64,000 nucleotides of DNA from Burkholderiaceae bacterium. Lineage in GTDB: Bacteria > Pseudomonadota > Gammaproteobacteria > Burkholderiales > Burkholderiaceae_C. The DNA is taken from assembly GCA_030654805.1 (NCBI GenBank), contig JAURWR010000069.1, positions 1-64,000 of the forward strand. Direction: 5' to 3'. The notes beneath the pieces were generated by a model. It saw only the letters and a list, made by a program, of their open reading frames with translations, searched no databases and was not told the origin of the DNA. Both the position numbers and the translations under genes were made by a program. Numbering within the stretch: position 1 is the stretch's first letter; every line of letters begins with the position of its first letter. Below, in pieces: positions 55,040 through 64,000 of the stretch.

Positions 55040-56128
55040 ATGCACACCAACGACACCGCCCTGCGGGCCCAAGCAACGCTGACCGACCCGCGCTGGGCGA
55101 TGATCGTCGCGCGCGATGCATCAGCCGACGGTCGGTTCTTTTATTCGGTTCGCACCACCGGCGTCTATTGCCGACCCTCGTGCGCATCGCGCTCGGCGAG
55201 GCCCGAGAACGTCGCGTTCCACGCGACGCGCGCCGATGCCGAGCATGCGGGCTATCGACCGTGCAAGCGCTGCACGCCCGACCAGCCGCCACGTACCCAT
55301 CAACAGGCCGAACTTGTCGCCGCGCTTTGCCGCCACATCGAAAGCGCAGAACAACAGCCCACCTTGAACGAACTGGCCGACCGGGCCGGTCTCAGCCCCC
55401 ACCACCTGCACCGCGTGTTCAAGACTGTCACCGGTGTGACGCCCAAGGCGTATGCGCAGGCACATCGCGCGCAGCGAGTGCGGCAGGAGCTGGCGCACAG
55501 CGGGTCGGTCACCGAGGCGATCCTGGACGCCGGCTATGCGTCGAGCAGCCGCTTCTACGAGGCTTCAGCGCAGGTGCTGGGCATGACGCCGACCGCATAC
55601 CGCGCGGGCGGGGCAGCAACGGAGATCCGCTTCGCGATCGGCTCGTGTTCGCTCGGCGCGATCCTGGTGGCGCAGAGCGCGCTCGGCGTCTGCGCGATCC
55701 TGATCGGCGACGACCCCGAGCTGCTGGCGCGCGACCTGCAGGACCGCTTTCCGAAGGCCGACCTGATCGGCGGTGACGCCGACTTCGAGCACCTGGTGGC
55801 ACAGGTCGTCGGCTTCGTCGAAGCACCGGCCATCGGCCTCGACCTGCCGCTCGACCTGCGCGGCACTGCGTTCCAGCAGCGGGTGTGGCAGGCGCTGCGC
55901 GAGATTCCGGCAGGCTGCACCGCGAGCTACACCGACATCGCTCAGCGTATCGGATCGCCAGCGTCGGTGCGCGCGGTGGCACAGGCCTGCGGCGCCAACC
56001 CGCTGGCGGTCGCGATCCCCTGTCACCGGGTGGTGCGCCTCGACGGCGGGCTGTCGGGGTACCGCTGGGGTGTCGAGCGCAAGCGCGAGTTGCTGAGTCG
56101 CGAGGCAATCACCCCCGAGAAATCATGA
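55040..56128 (+). CDS. ada: Ada: bifunctional transcriptional activator / O6-alkylguanine-DNA methyltransferase
   Basis: FFYSVRTTGVYCRPSCASRSARPENVAFHATRADAEHAGYRPCKRC; AraC HTH; active site NPLAVAIPCHRVVRLDGGLSGYRWG. Confidence 0.96.
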   Translation: MHTNDTALRAQATLTDPRWAMIVARDASADGRFFYSVRTTGVYCRPSCASRSARPENVAFHATRADAEHAGYRPCKRCTPDQPPRTHQQAELVAALCRHIESAEQQPTLNELADRAGLSPHHLHRVFKTVTGVTPKAYAQAHRAQRVRQELAHSGSVTEAILDAGYASSSRFYEASAQVLGMTPTAYRAGGAATEIRFAIGSCSLGAILVAQSALGVCAILIGDDPELLARDLQDRFPKADLIGGDADFEHLVAQVVGFVEAPAIGLDLPLDLRGTAFQQRVWQALREIPAGCTASYTDIAQRIGSPASVRAVAQACGANPLAVAIPCHRVVRLDGGLSGYRWGVERKRELLSREAITPEKS

Positions 56129-56799
56129 GCGCATCGGCGGTCGGCACCGGCGCCAATCTGGCGCTTTTCGACGATGACGATGCGCCACGGATCGAACCGC
56201 TGGGACCGGGTGCTGTGGTCTGGCGTGCCGGGGCGCGCGCGTTCGACACAGCCTTGCTGGTGGCGGTGGACCAGGTCACCGCACAGGCGCCCTGGCGACA
56301 CTTGATCACGCCGGGCGGCTTTCGGATGTCGGTCGCGATGACCAGTTGCGGGCCGCTGGGCTGGGTCAGCGACCGGCGCGGCTACCGCTACGACCCGATC
56401 GATCCCGACAGCGGAAGACCGTGGCCGCCGATGCCCGACATGTTCATGCCGTTGGCGCAGGCCGCCGCCACACAGGCAGGTTTCGACGGCTTCGAGCCCG
56501 ACGCCTGCCTGATCAACCGCTACGTGCCCGGCGCCCGGCTGACCCTGCACCAGGACCGCGACGAGCGCGACGCGCATTCGCCGATCGTGTCGGTGTCGCT
56601 GGGCCTGCCGGCGGTCTTCCAGTTCGGCGGACCGACGCGCCGCGACCCCAAGCAGCGCATCACGCTCGTGCACGGCGACGTCGTCGTCTGGGGTGGCCCG
56701 GCTCGCTTCTTCCACCACGGCGTGCTGCCGCTGAAAGCCGGCCGCCATCCGCTGACCGGTGAACAGCGCATCAATCTGACGTTTCGCCGGGCGCGCTGA
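56125..56799 (+). CDS. alkB: DNA oxidative demethylase AlkB
   Basis: CLINRYVPGARLTLHQDRDERDAHSPIVSVSLGLPAVFQFGG (HxD); ATGA overlap with ada. Confidence 0.95.
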   Translation: MSASAVGTGANLALFDDDDAPRIEPLGPGAVVWRAGARAFDTALLVAVDQVTAQAPWRHLITPGGFRMSVAMTSCGPLGWVSDRRGYRYDPIDPDSGRPWPPMPDMFMPLAQAAATQAGFDGFEPDACLINRYVPGARLTLHQDRDERDAHSPIVSVSLGLPAVFQFGGPTRRDPKQRITLVHGDVVVWGGPARFFHHGVLPLKAGRHPLTGEQRINLTFRRAR

Positions 56800-56821
56800 A
56801 TCGACGCGCCGGCAGCGCAGC

Positions 56822-57751
56822 TCAGCCGAACAGTTCGGCGTAGCTGACGCTCGCGGTGCCGAACTTGCCGACGACGATCCCGCCGGCGCGATTGGCATGC
56901 GGCATCGCTTCGCGTGCGTCCAGGCCCGCAGCCATCAGCGCCGTCATCGCCGCGATCACCGTGTCGCCCGCACCGGTGACGTCGAACACCTCGCGCGTCT
57001 GCGCCGGTTCGTTCGCCTCGCCGCGTTCGTCGAACAGCGTCATGCCGTCTTCCGATCGGGTCAAGAGCAGGGCCTGCACCCGCAGCTGGACTCGCAACGC
57101 CTGAGCGCGCTCGATGAGCTGCGCTTCAGTGCTCCAGGCGCCGACCACCTGCGCCAGTTCGCCGCGATTCGGCGTGATCACCGTGGCACCGGCGTAGCGG
57201 GCGTAGTCGCTGCCCTTCGGATCGACCAGCACCGGCTTGCCGGCCGCACGGGCCGATTCGATCATCCGGGTGATGTGCGTCAGGCCGCCCTTGCCGTAGT
57301 CGGAGAACAGCACCGCGTCGTGCAACGGCAGTTCGCGTTCGAACGCACCCCGCATCTGTTCGAGCACCTCGTGATCGGGCTCGTTCTCGAAGTCGATGCG
57401 CAGCAGCTGCTGCGACCGACCGATGACGCGCAGCTTGACGATGGTGCGCAGCCGTGCATCCTCGCCGAGCCGGGTTTCGATGCCATGCTGCTCCAGCAGC
57501 ACCCGCAGCCGCGTGGCCGCTTCGTCACTCCCGACCACCGTCAGCAGTGTCACCCGGGCACCCAGCGTCTTGATGTTCAGCGCCACGTTGGCCGCGCCGC
57601 CGAGCCGCTCTTCCTCGCGCGACACCCGCACCACAGGCACCGGTGCCTCGGGCGAGATGCGATCGACCGTACCGTGCCAGTAGCGGTCGAGCATCACGTC
57701 GCCCACCACCAGCACACGGCGCTGGGCGAGGGCCTCCGGGGTCGGGATCAT
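56822..57751 (-). CDS. rfaE1: D-glycero-beta-D-manno-heptose-7-phosphate kinase (RfaE1 / HldE kinase domain)
   Basis: VLVVGDVMLDRYWHGTVDRISPEAPVPVVRVSREEERLGGAANVALNIKTLGARVTLL; DVTGAGDTVIAAMTALMAAG. Confidence 0.92.
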   Translation of the reverse strand: MIPTPEALAQRRVLVVGDVMLDRYWHGTVDRISPEAPVPVVRVSREEERLGGAANVALNIKTLGARVTLLTVVGSDEAATRLRVLLEQHGIETRLGEDARLRTIVKLRVIGRSQQLLRIDFENEPDHEVLEQMRGAFERELPLHDAVLFSDYGKGGLTHITRMIESARAAGKPVLVDPKGSDYARYAGATVITPNRGELAQVVGAWSTEAQLIERAQALRVQLRVQALLLTRSEDGMTLFDERGEANEPAQTREVFDVTGAGDTVIAAMTALMAAGLDAREAMPHANRAGGIVVGKFGTASVSYAELFG

Positions 57752-58137
57752 GACGGCGCACCCGGAGCTTCAGGGACGCAGGCCCTGCACTTCGCACTCG
57801 GTGTGTTCGGGCAGATCAGGCAAGGGGCAGCAACAAGGCTCATGGTGTGCGAGGGGATCGGTACAGGCTCGGTTTATATCAAGTGCGCCTATCGGTACGT
57901 CTCCCAAGGCGGCCACAACGCAGCCTTCATCACCTGCAAGCATCTCCGCCCCACTTCAGAGGGAGCCTCGATGCCAGGCAATTTCGAGCAGCGCACGACG
58001 TGACACGGACACTCGCACCCGGCCGAGTGCCCTCGCGCAGGGGACAGTCAAACCGCACGCCGATCTCCAGAATTTCTTCCAGGTCGCAGCCCGCAGGCTG
58101 ACGACCGGTCACCTCAACCTACCGACTGGAGAACACC

Positions 58138-58497
58138 ATGATCCGCACCCTCGTCACACTTCTCATTGCCGCCCTCGCCTTCGCTGCCCACGCGGCGGTC
58201 GACGTCAACAAGGCCTCGCAGGCCGAACTCGAAACCATCAAGGGCATCGGCCCGAGCATGTCGGGCAAGATCCTCGACGAACGAAAGAAGGGCTCGTTCA
58301 GGGACTGGACCGATGTGGTGACCCGCATCAAGGGCGTCGGTCCCGCCAACGCCACCAAGTTCTCGTCCGACGGCCTGACCGTCAACGGAGCCGGCTTCAA
58401 GCCAGAACTGGTCGCGTCGAGCAAGCCGACGTCGCCAGCGGACAGAAGTCACTCGACCGAGGCCCAGAAGCAGCCTGCGGTGTCGCCAAAGAAGTGA
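58138..58497 (+). CDS. ComEA-like helix-hairpin-helix protein
   Basis: Signal peptide then VDVNKASQAELETIKGIGPSMSGKILDERKKGSFRDWTDVVTRIKGVGPANATKFSSDGLTVNG. Confidence 0.9.
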   Translation: MIRTLVTLLIAALAFAAHAAVDVNKASQAELETIKGIGPSMSGKILDERKKGSFRDWTDVVTRIKGVGPANATKFSSDGLTVNGAGFKPELVASSKPTSPADRSHSTEAQKQPAVSPKK

Positions 58498-58664
58498 GGT
58501 CCGGGCAGGCGCAGCATCACGCCCCGCCACAGCGGGACATTGAAATCTGGTGAAGCGTCTGCCCAATTCACCGCTGCGATGCCCAAGCCCACGCCAGACC
58601 CCGGACGGCAACGCCTTGCGCTAGGCCGATCGCTGCGGCCGCTTACGCTTACACACCAAGCAAA

Positions 58665-58690
58665 CGGGGTTCGTCTTTCGACGAACCCCG
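58665..58690. terminator. Terminator hairpin at the 3' end of clpA
   Basis: CGGGGTTCGTC-tttc-GACGAACCCCG perfect 11-bp stem 23 nt from the clpA stop. Confidence 0.8.
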
Positions 58691-58712
58691 GCGCAGGACA
58701 GTCGCTATCAGG

Positions 58713-61016
58713 TCAGGCCGTCGCGGACTCCGCCTTGGGCTTGTCGCTTTTCTTGACCGGCTGAATGTCCAGAACGGCCTTGCCGTCGGCATCCACATCG
58801 ACCGTCAGACGACCACCATCGACCAGACGACCGAACAACAGTTCATCCGCCAGCGCACGACGGATCGTGTCCTGGATCAGGCGCTGCATCGGACGCGCAC
58901 CCATCAGCGGATCGAAACCGTTCTTCGCGAGGTGCTTGCGCAAGGCGTCGGTGAACGTGGCATCGACCTTCTTCTCGGCCAGTTGACCTTCCAGTTGCAG
59001 CAGGAACTTGTCCACCACACGCAGGATGATTTCCTCGTCCAGCGCCCGGAAGCTGACGATCGCATCGAGACGATTGCGGAATTCCGGTGTGAACATCCGC
59101 TTCACGTCGCCCATCTCGTCGCCACGCTCGCGCGGATTCGTGAAGCCGATCGTGGCCTTGTTCATCGTCTCCGCGCCCGCGTTGGTGGTCATGACGATGA
59201 TCACGTTGCGGAAATCGGCCTTGCGCCCGTTGTTGTCGGTCAAGGTGCCGTGGTCCATGACCTGGAGGAGCACGTTGAATACATCCGGGTGTGCCTTCTC
59301 GATCTCGTCGAGCAACAGCACCGAGTGCGGCTTCTTGGTGATCGCCTCCGTCAGCAAACCGCCCTGATCGAAACCGACGTAGCCCGGAGGTGCACCGATC
59401 AGGCGGCTGACGGCGTGGCGCTCCATGTACTCGCTCATGTCGAAGCGGATCAGATCGATCCCCAGGATGAACGCGAGCTGTTTCGCAACCTCGGTCTTGC
59501 CCACGCCGGTGGGACCGGAGAAGAGAAACGAACCGATCGGCTTGTCGGGCTTGCCCAAGCCGGAGCGCGCCATCTTGATCGCGGATGCCAGCGCCTCGAT
59601 GGCCGGCTCTTGCCCGAACACCACGCTGTTGAGGTCGCGATCCAGGCTCTTCAGCTTCGACCGATCGTCGTTCGATACGCTGGCCGGCGGGATTCGCGCG
59701 ATCTTCGCGACGATCTCCTCGACCTCATTGCGAGTGATGGTCTTCTTCTGCTTGCTCTTGGGCAGGATGCGCTGCGCTGCACCGGCCTCGTCGATCACGT
59801 CGATCGCCTTGTCGGGCAGGTGGCGGTCATTGATGAACTTGGCGGACAACTCGGCAGCAGCTTGCAAGGCACCAAGCGCGTACTTGACGCTGTGGTGCTC
59901 TTCGAACCGCGACTTCAGCCCTTTGAGGATTTCAACCGTCTCCTCGACAGAAGGCTCGACGACATCGACTTTCTGGAACCGACGCGAGAGCGCTGCGTCC
60001 TTTTCGAAGATGCCGCGGTACTCGGTGAAAGTGGTCGCGCCGATGCACTTCATCGCACCCGAGCTCAACGCCGGCTTCAGCAGGTTGCTGGCGTCCAACG
60101 TGCCGCCGGAGGCCGCACCAGCACCGATCAGCGTGTGGATCTCATCGATGAACAGCACCGAGTTCGGCTGATCCTTCAGAACCTTCAACACACCCTTCAG
60201 GCGCTGCTCGAAGTCGCCGCGGTACTTGGTGCCGGCCAGCAACGCACCCATGTCCAGCGAGAAGACCGTGGCGTTGGCCAGAACCTCGGGTACATCGCCT
60301 TCGGTGATGCGCCACGCAAGACCTTCGGCGATGGCGGTCTTGCCAACGCCGGCTTCACCAACCAGCAGCGGATTGTTCTTGCGTCGACGGCACAGGATCT
60401 GGATGACGCGCTCGACCTCGTGTTCGCGACCGATCAGCGGATCGATCTTTCCATCGCGCGCCAACTGGTTGAGGTTCTGGGTGAACTGCTCGAGCGGCGA
60501 TCCCTTGCCGTCCGACTCATCCTTTTCGCTGTCACTCGAACTGGCGCTGTCGCTGGGCTTGGCAGCCTCGGGCGGATCGGATTTCTTGATGCCGTGCGCG
60601 ATGAAGTTGACGACATCCAGACGCGTCACCCCCTGCTGATGCAGGTAATAGACCGCATGGGAATCCTTCTCGCCGAAGATCGCAACCAGCACGTTGGCAC
60701 CGGTGACTTCCTTCTTGCCGCTTCCCGTGGACTGAACGTGCATGATCGCGCGTTGAATCACCCGCTGGAAGCCAAGCGTCGGCTGCGTGTCCACCTCGTC
60801 GGTACCACCGACGGTCGGGGTGTTTTCCTTGATGAACTGCGCCAGGCTCTTGCGCAGATCGTCGACGTTGGCCGAGCAGGCGCGAAGCACCTCGGCAGCC
60901 GACGGGTTGTCGAGCAACGCCATCAGCAGGTGCTCCACGGTGATGAATTCGTGACGCTGCTGACGCGCCTCAACGAACGCCATGTGCAGACTGACTTCGA
61001 GCTCTTGAGCGATCAT
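58713..61016 (-). CDS. clpA: ATP-dependent Clp protease ATP-binding subunit ClpA
   Basis: [74 protein letters not shown]. Confidence 0.97.
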   Translation of the reverse strand: MIAQELEVSLHMAFVEARQQRHEFITVEHLLMALLDNPSAAEVLRACSANVDDLRKSLAQFIKENTPTVGGTDEVDTQPTLGFQRVIQRAIMHVQSTGSGKKEVTGANVLVAIFGEKDSHAVYYLHQQGVTRLDVVNFIAHGIKKSDPPEAAKPSDSASSSDSEKDESDGKGSPLEQFTQNLNQLARDGKIDPLIGREHEVERVIQILCRRRKNNPLLVGEAGVGKTAIAEGLAWRITEGDVPEVLANATVFSLDMGALLAGTKYRGDFEQRLKGVLKVLKDQPNSVLFIDEIHTLIGAGAASGGTLDASNLLKPALSSGAMKCIGATTFTEYRGIFEKDAALSRRFQKVDVVEPSVEETVEILKGLKSRFEEHHSVKYALGALQAAAELSAKFINDRHLPDKAIDVIDEAGAAQRILPKSKQKKTITRNEVEEIVAKIARIPPASVSNDDRSKLKSLDRDLNSVVFGQEPAIEALASAIKMARSGLGKPDKPIGSFLFSGPTGVGKTEVAKQLAFILGIDLIRFDMSEYMERHAVSRLIGAPPGYVGFDQGGLLTEAITKKPHSVLLLDEIEKAHPDVFNVLLQVMDHGTLTDNNGRKADFRNVIIVMTTNAGAETMNKATIGFTNPRERGDEMGDVKRMFTPEFRNRLDAIVSFRALDEEIILRVVDKFLLQLEGQLAEKKVDATFTDALRKHLAKNGFDPLMGARPMQRLIQDTIRRALADELLFGRLVDGGRLTVDVDADGKAVLDIQPVKKSDKPKAESATA

Positions 61017-61366
61017 GCGGCCTCCATAATGCATTGCAACGGGTGGCCACCGCGCCGTGCGGCAGCCAACACCAACTCAACCTTCGTGGCAGCGACATCC
61101 TTCGAATAGGTGCCGCAGACTCCACGGCCGTCATGGTGAATCTTCAACATGATTTGAGTTGCGGCCTCGAGGTCACGATTGAAATACTCCTGAAGCACCA
61201 TTACAACGAATTCCATCGGCGTGTAGTCATCGTTGAGCAGGATGACCTGGTACATCCGGGGTGGATCGGTCTTTTGGGCTTGCCGCTCGACAACAACGGC
61301 CCCTTGCCCGTCATCGAGCGGAGCCCCGATGGCAGGAGGCTTGGGCGCTGGTTTATCAGTAGGCAT
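61013..61366 (-). CDS. clpS: ATP-dependent Clp protease adaptor ClpS
   Basis: [62 protein letters not shown]. Confidence 0.97.
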   Translation of the reverse strand: MPTDKPAPKPPAIGAPLDDGQGAVVVERQAQKTDPPRMYQVILLNDDYTPMEFVVMVLQEYFNRDLEAATQIMLKIHHDGRGVCGTYSKDVAATKVELVLAAARRGGHPLQCIMEAA

Positions 61367-61598
61367 GAGTTCATTCTATCGAGATGGGTGATTCAACTGG
61401 CACTGGAGGCATATTGACTCTGGCTATCTCGGTGTAAGGCAAAAATTGAGCCTTGCTAGGGGCTCATTTCTGTACCCGAAGCGGTGCAGAGCCTTCCCCA
61501 AGCTGGTTCAAATCAAGGCATCTTGTAGGTGTCTCGCCGCCTTGACACCACGATCAGCGCAGCCGGAAAATACGATCTGATTTCTCTGGGGGCGCAGC

Positions 61599-61871
61599 AT
61601 GGCCACAGGTACGGTGAAATGGTTCAACGACGCCAAGGGATTTGGATTCATTGAACCCGATGGCGGTGGAGACGACGTCTTTGCCCATTTCTCAGCCATC
61701 CAGATGGACGGTTTCAGGACGCTCAAGCAAGGCAGCAAGGTCACTTTTGAATTGGCGCAAGGCCCCAAAGGCCAGCTCGCGCAGAACATCGTTCCAGCCA
61801 ACAATCTGGGTGGACATGGGTCAGAAGCTGATGCAGAGCAAACTCACCCGGCCCAGTCGATGACCACCTGA
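61599..61871 (+). CDS. Cold shock protein (CspA family)
   Basis: [64 protein letters not shown]. Confidence 0.96.
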   Translation: MATGTVKWFNDAKGFGFIEPDGGGDDVFAHFSAIQMDGFRTLKQGSKVTFELAQGPKGQLAQNIVPANNLGGHGSEADAEQTHPAQSMTT

Positions 61872-61894
61872 CCAGAAATAACTGATTTCCGACC

Positions 61895-61944
61895 GACACA
61901 CCAAAAGCAAACCCGCCATCTGGCGGGTTTGCTTTTGGTGTGTC
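61895..61944. terminator. Long perfect hairpin (24-bp arms, 2-nt centre), probable bidirectional terminator
   Basis: GACACACCAAAAGCAAACCCGCCA-tc-TGGCGGGTTTGCTTTTGGTGTGTC between convergent csp and the 61994-62323 gene. Confidence 0.85.
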
Positions 61945-61993
61945 CGACCTTCGGGTCAACGGGACGGGCCGAAACCGGCCCATAGACACCGGG

Positions 61994-62323
61994 TCAAGGC
62001 TGCCGGGTCTGCACATCGTGCTTCTGGCGGTGGATGCGCCGGCTGGCCACGTCCTGACGCTTTTCGAGCGCGATGGCTTCCTTCGGGGTCACCTTGCCAT
62101 CGGCTTCGGCACGCCCCTCGGCCCGCGTGAGGCGAGCCTGCTCGCGGCTGAGGCGACGCGCCTCGGGCTTTGTCAGAGCGCCGGACGCCACACCATTTTC
62201 GAGGCGTTGCTCCTGCCGATCCTGTCGGTTGTCGAACCGCTGTTCGGCCGGACTCTCGGCGTGGGCGCTGGCGGCAGCAACTAGGCAAATTCCGAGCAAG
62301 ACGTGCGAACGTAAGAACGACAT
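61994..62323 (-). CDS. Hypothetical secreted, highly charged protein
   Basis: MSFLRSHVLLGICLVAAASAHAESPAEQRFDNRQDRQEQRLENGVASGALTKPEARRLSREQARLTRAEGRAEADGKVTPKEAIALEKRQDVASRRIHRQKHD; clear signal peptide. Confidence 0.75.
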   Translation of the reverse strand: MSFLRSHVLLGICLVAAASAHAESPAEQRFDNRQDRQEQRLENGVASGALTKPEARRLSREQARLTRAEGRAEADGKVTPKEAIALEKRQDVASRRIHRQKHDVQTRQP

Positions 62324-62558
62324 GGTGGATCCTTGAAGTGGAAGAAGTGAGGCTGGGCGTGACCCGATGGCAGTCACGTAACCCTTGAACCGCGCGACCC
62401 GCCGCTTCCTTACGGCAGGCGATGCATACCCGACCTGAACGGTGGGAGTCAGCGTAAGAAGTGCCCGCATCAACGGTTCAAGCAAGCCGGACGCGAGAAA
62501 ACGGGCCGCCCTGCCCCTCGCGAGAGAGGCAGGGGCCACGCCACGGAAAGGAGCACAC

Positions 62559-62999
62559 ATGAAGTGGGGAATGCTTTGCCTTGTCTTTGTAATAGCGCTG
62601 TCGTCGCCACTGTGCGGGCGAGCGGCGGCGCCGGAGGTGCCCGATCCGAGCGCCTGGGCCAAGCTCAGCCCGGCGGAACAGGCTTCGCTCCGATCTGAGT
62701 TGAAGCAGCGCCTGCAACAGGCCACGCCGCAGGAGCGCGCGGCATTTCGCAGTCGACTGAGAGAACGCCTCGAAGAGATGACGCCCGAACAACGCCAGGC
62801 ACTCGCTGAAAAGACCCGCGATCGCTGGCAAAGGCTCGACCCGGAGGAGCGACAACGTCTGATTAAGGAACGTCGCGACCGCGTGAAGGCGATGTCGCCC
62901 GAAGAGCGCAGGCAACTGATCGAGCAGCGTCGTGAGATCCTCGGCAAGCTCAGCCCCGAAGAGCGCGCGCTGTTGCGCGAGAAACTGACCGAACGGTGA
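62559..62999 (+). CDS. DUF3106-like repetitive periplasmic protein
   Basis: SD aaaggag, signal peptide, repeats of LSPEER/MTPEQR/LDPEERQRL type. Confidence 0.8.
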   Translation: MKWGMLCLVFVIALSSPLCGRAAAPEVPDPSAWAKLSPAEQASLRSELKQRLQQATPQERAAFRSRLRERLEEMTPEQRQALAEKTRDRWQRLDPEERQRLIKERRDRVKAMSPEERRQLIEQRREILGKLSPEERALLREKLTER

Positions 63000-63030
63000 G
63001 GCGCTTGACCACCCTACGAACACCCTCCGG

Positions 63031-63672
63031 ATGCAGAACGTGTCCCGACTGACCGGTTGGCTGGAAGGTGCCGCCACGCGGATGCGCTCCGGCTCGCCGT
63101 CGCAGGCCGGCGACTGGGCGCTGTGGCGCGAAGCGTGCGCGGGCAACCCGCGCAGTGCTCAGAAACTGGTGCGCGAGTTGACGCCGTCCGCCTACGGTCT
63201 GGCACTTCAACTGCTGCGTCGCAACGAAGACGCAGAAGACGTGGTGCAGGATGCCTTTCTGAGGCTGTGGCGCAGCGACCCCAGCGACACGCGGGGAGCA
63301 ACGCTGTCGACCTACTTCAACACCATCGTGATCAACCGCTGCCGAAGCCACCTGACGGCACGACGCGAAGACGCCACCGACCCGGACGCGCTGGCCGATT
63401 TGCACGATGCGCAGCAAGCCTCGGAGCACAACGGCAGCGCGGCGAATCACCCCACCGGATTCGGTGGTGGCGGAGGCGGTGGCCAGGCGCTGGAGCGCGG
63501 CCTCGGACGTCTGCCGGTACGGCAACGCATGGCGATCGTGATGTGGGCTTATGCCGACGCCGGCGTTGCCGACATTGCCCGCGCACTCGACATCGACCCC
63601 AACGCGGCGCATCAACTCTTGCACCGCGCCAAGCATTCATTGCGAATGCATCTCGAAGGAGGCTCCCCGTGA
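63031..63672 (+). CDS. ECF-type RNA polymerase sigma factor with Gly-rich inter-domain linker
   Basis: NEDAEDVVQDAFLRLWRSDPSDTRGATLSTYFNTIVINRCRSH (sigma2); LPVRQRMAIVMWAYADAGVADIARALDIDPNAAHQLLHRAKHSLRMHL (sigma4). Confidence 0.9.
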   Translation: MQNVSRLTGWLEGAATRMRSGSPSQAGDWALWREACAGNPRSAQKLVRELTPSAYGLALQLLRRNEDAEDVVQDAFLRLWRSDPSDTRGATLSTYFNTIVINRCRSHLTARREDATDPDALADLHDAQQASEHNGSAANHPTGFGGGGGGGQALERGLGRLPVRQRMAIVMWAYADAGVADIARALDIDPNAAHQLLHRAKHSLRMHLEGGSP

Positions 63673-64000
63673 ACGACCGACCCACCCTCGACAACACAAC
63701 TTCATCCGCCCGCACCGACGACCGCCTGCGGTCGAGACTGCGCGCGCTGCAACCGCCGGCCAGCGCGGTCGATGCCCTCGGTGCCCGCGTGCTGGCGCAA
63801 TGGAGTGAGCGACAGGGGGGGCAGGATGGCTCACCGCAGTACTTGGGTGGGACGGCGGGAGCGGTTTCGGGGCTCGGTCTCGGCACTTCGCATCGACGAC
63901 TGCAGGCTGGCCTGGTCACCGGCCTGGTGGCCTGCGCAGTGATCACTGCCGTTGTGTGGGTACAGCGGCCGGACCCATCGCTCGACGAGTTGATGCAAGC
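63669..64000 (+). CDS. Probable DUF3619/anti-sigma-like membrane protein (partial, runs off the window)
   Basis: GTG start overlapping sigma-factor stop; single TM LQAGLVTGLVACAVITAVVWVQ followed by PSLDELMQA. Confidence 0.65.
   Translation, partial: MNDRPTLDNTTSSARTDDRLRSRLRALQPPASAVDALGARVLAQWSERQGGQDGSPQYLGGTAGAVSGLGLGTSHRRLQAGLVTGLVACAVITAVVWVQRPDPSLDELMQ

Overview
This is a GC-rich window from a Betaproteobacterium, most likely Burkholderiales (inferred from gene content and order). Most of it is chromosomal housekeeping sequence. Main blocks, left to right: (i) ALDH-DUF779 and a tungstate-type ABC transporter (tupABC-like) with a divergent ModE-type regulator; (ii) a FecR/LysM protein next to a CHASE2 hybrid histidine kinase; (iii) a complete candidate selenoneine cluster, senA / senB-selD, at 11.1-14.5 kb; (iv) gph-ubiG, ompA-like, gyrA-DUF2059-serC-pheA-tyrA-[aroA::cmk fusion]-rpsA-ihfB-lapA-lapB; (v) an LPS segment (msbA, GT9, uncharacterised GT, O-antigen ligase); (vi) kdpFABC-DE, with a 27-aa in-frame insertion in KdpB and a ~400-bp repeat between kdpC and kdpD; (vii) signalling, stress and envelope genes, rhlE, MATE, tandem hsp20, ada-alkB, hldE-type kinase, clpA-clpS, csp, and a DUF3106/ECF sigma module. 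The strongest leads are the sen cluster, a two-copy inverted-arm repeat whose hairpins show compensatory changes, the repeat-like KdpB insertion, and a hairpin that sequesters the hsp20 Shine-Dalgarno (possible RNA thermometer). All calls come from reading the sequence and supplied translations; no database search was run.
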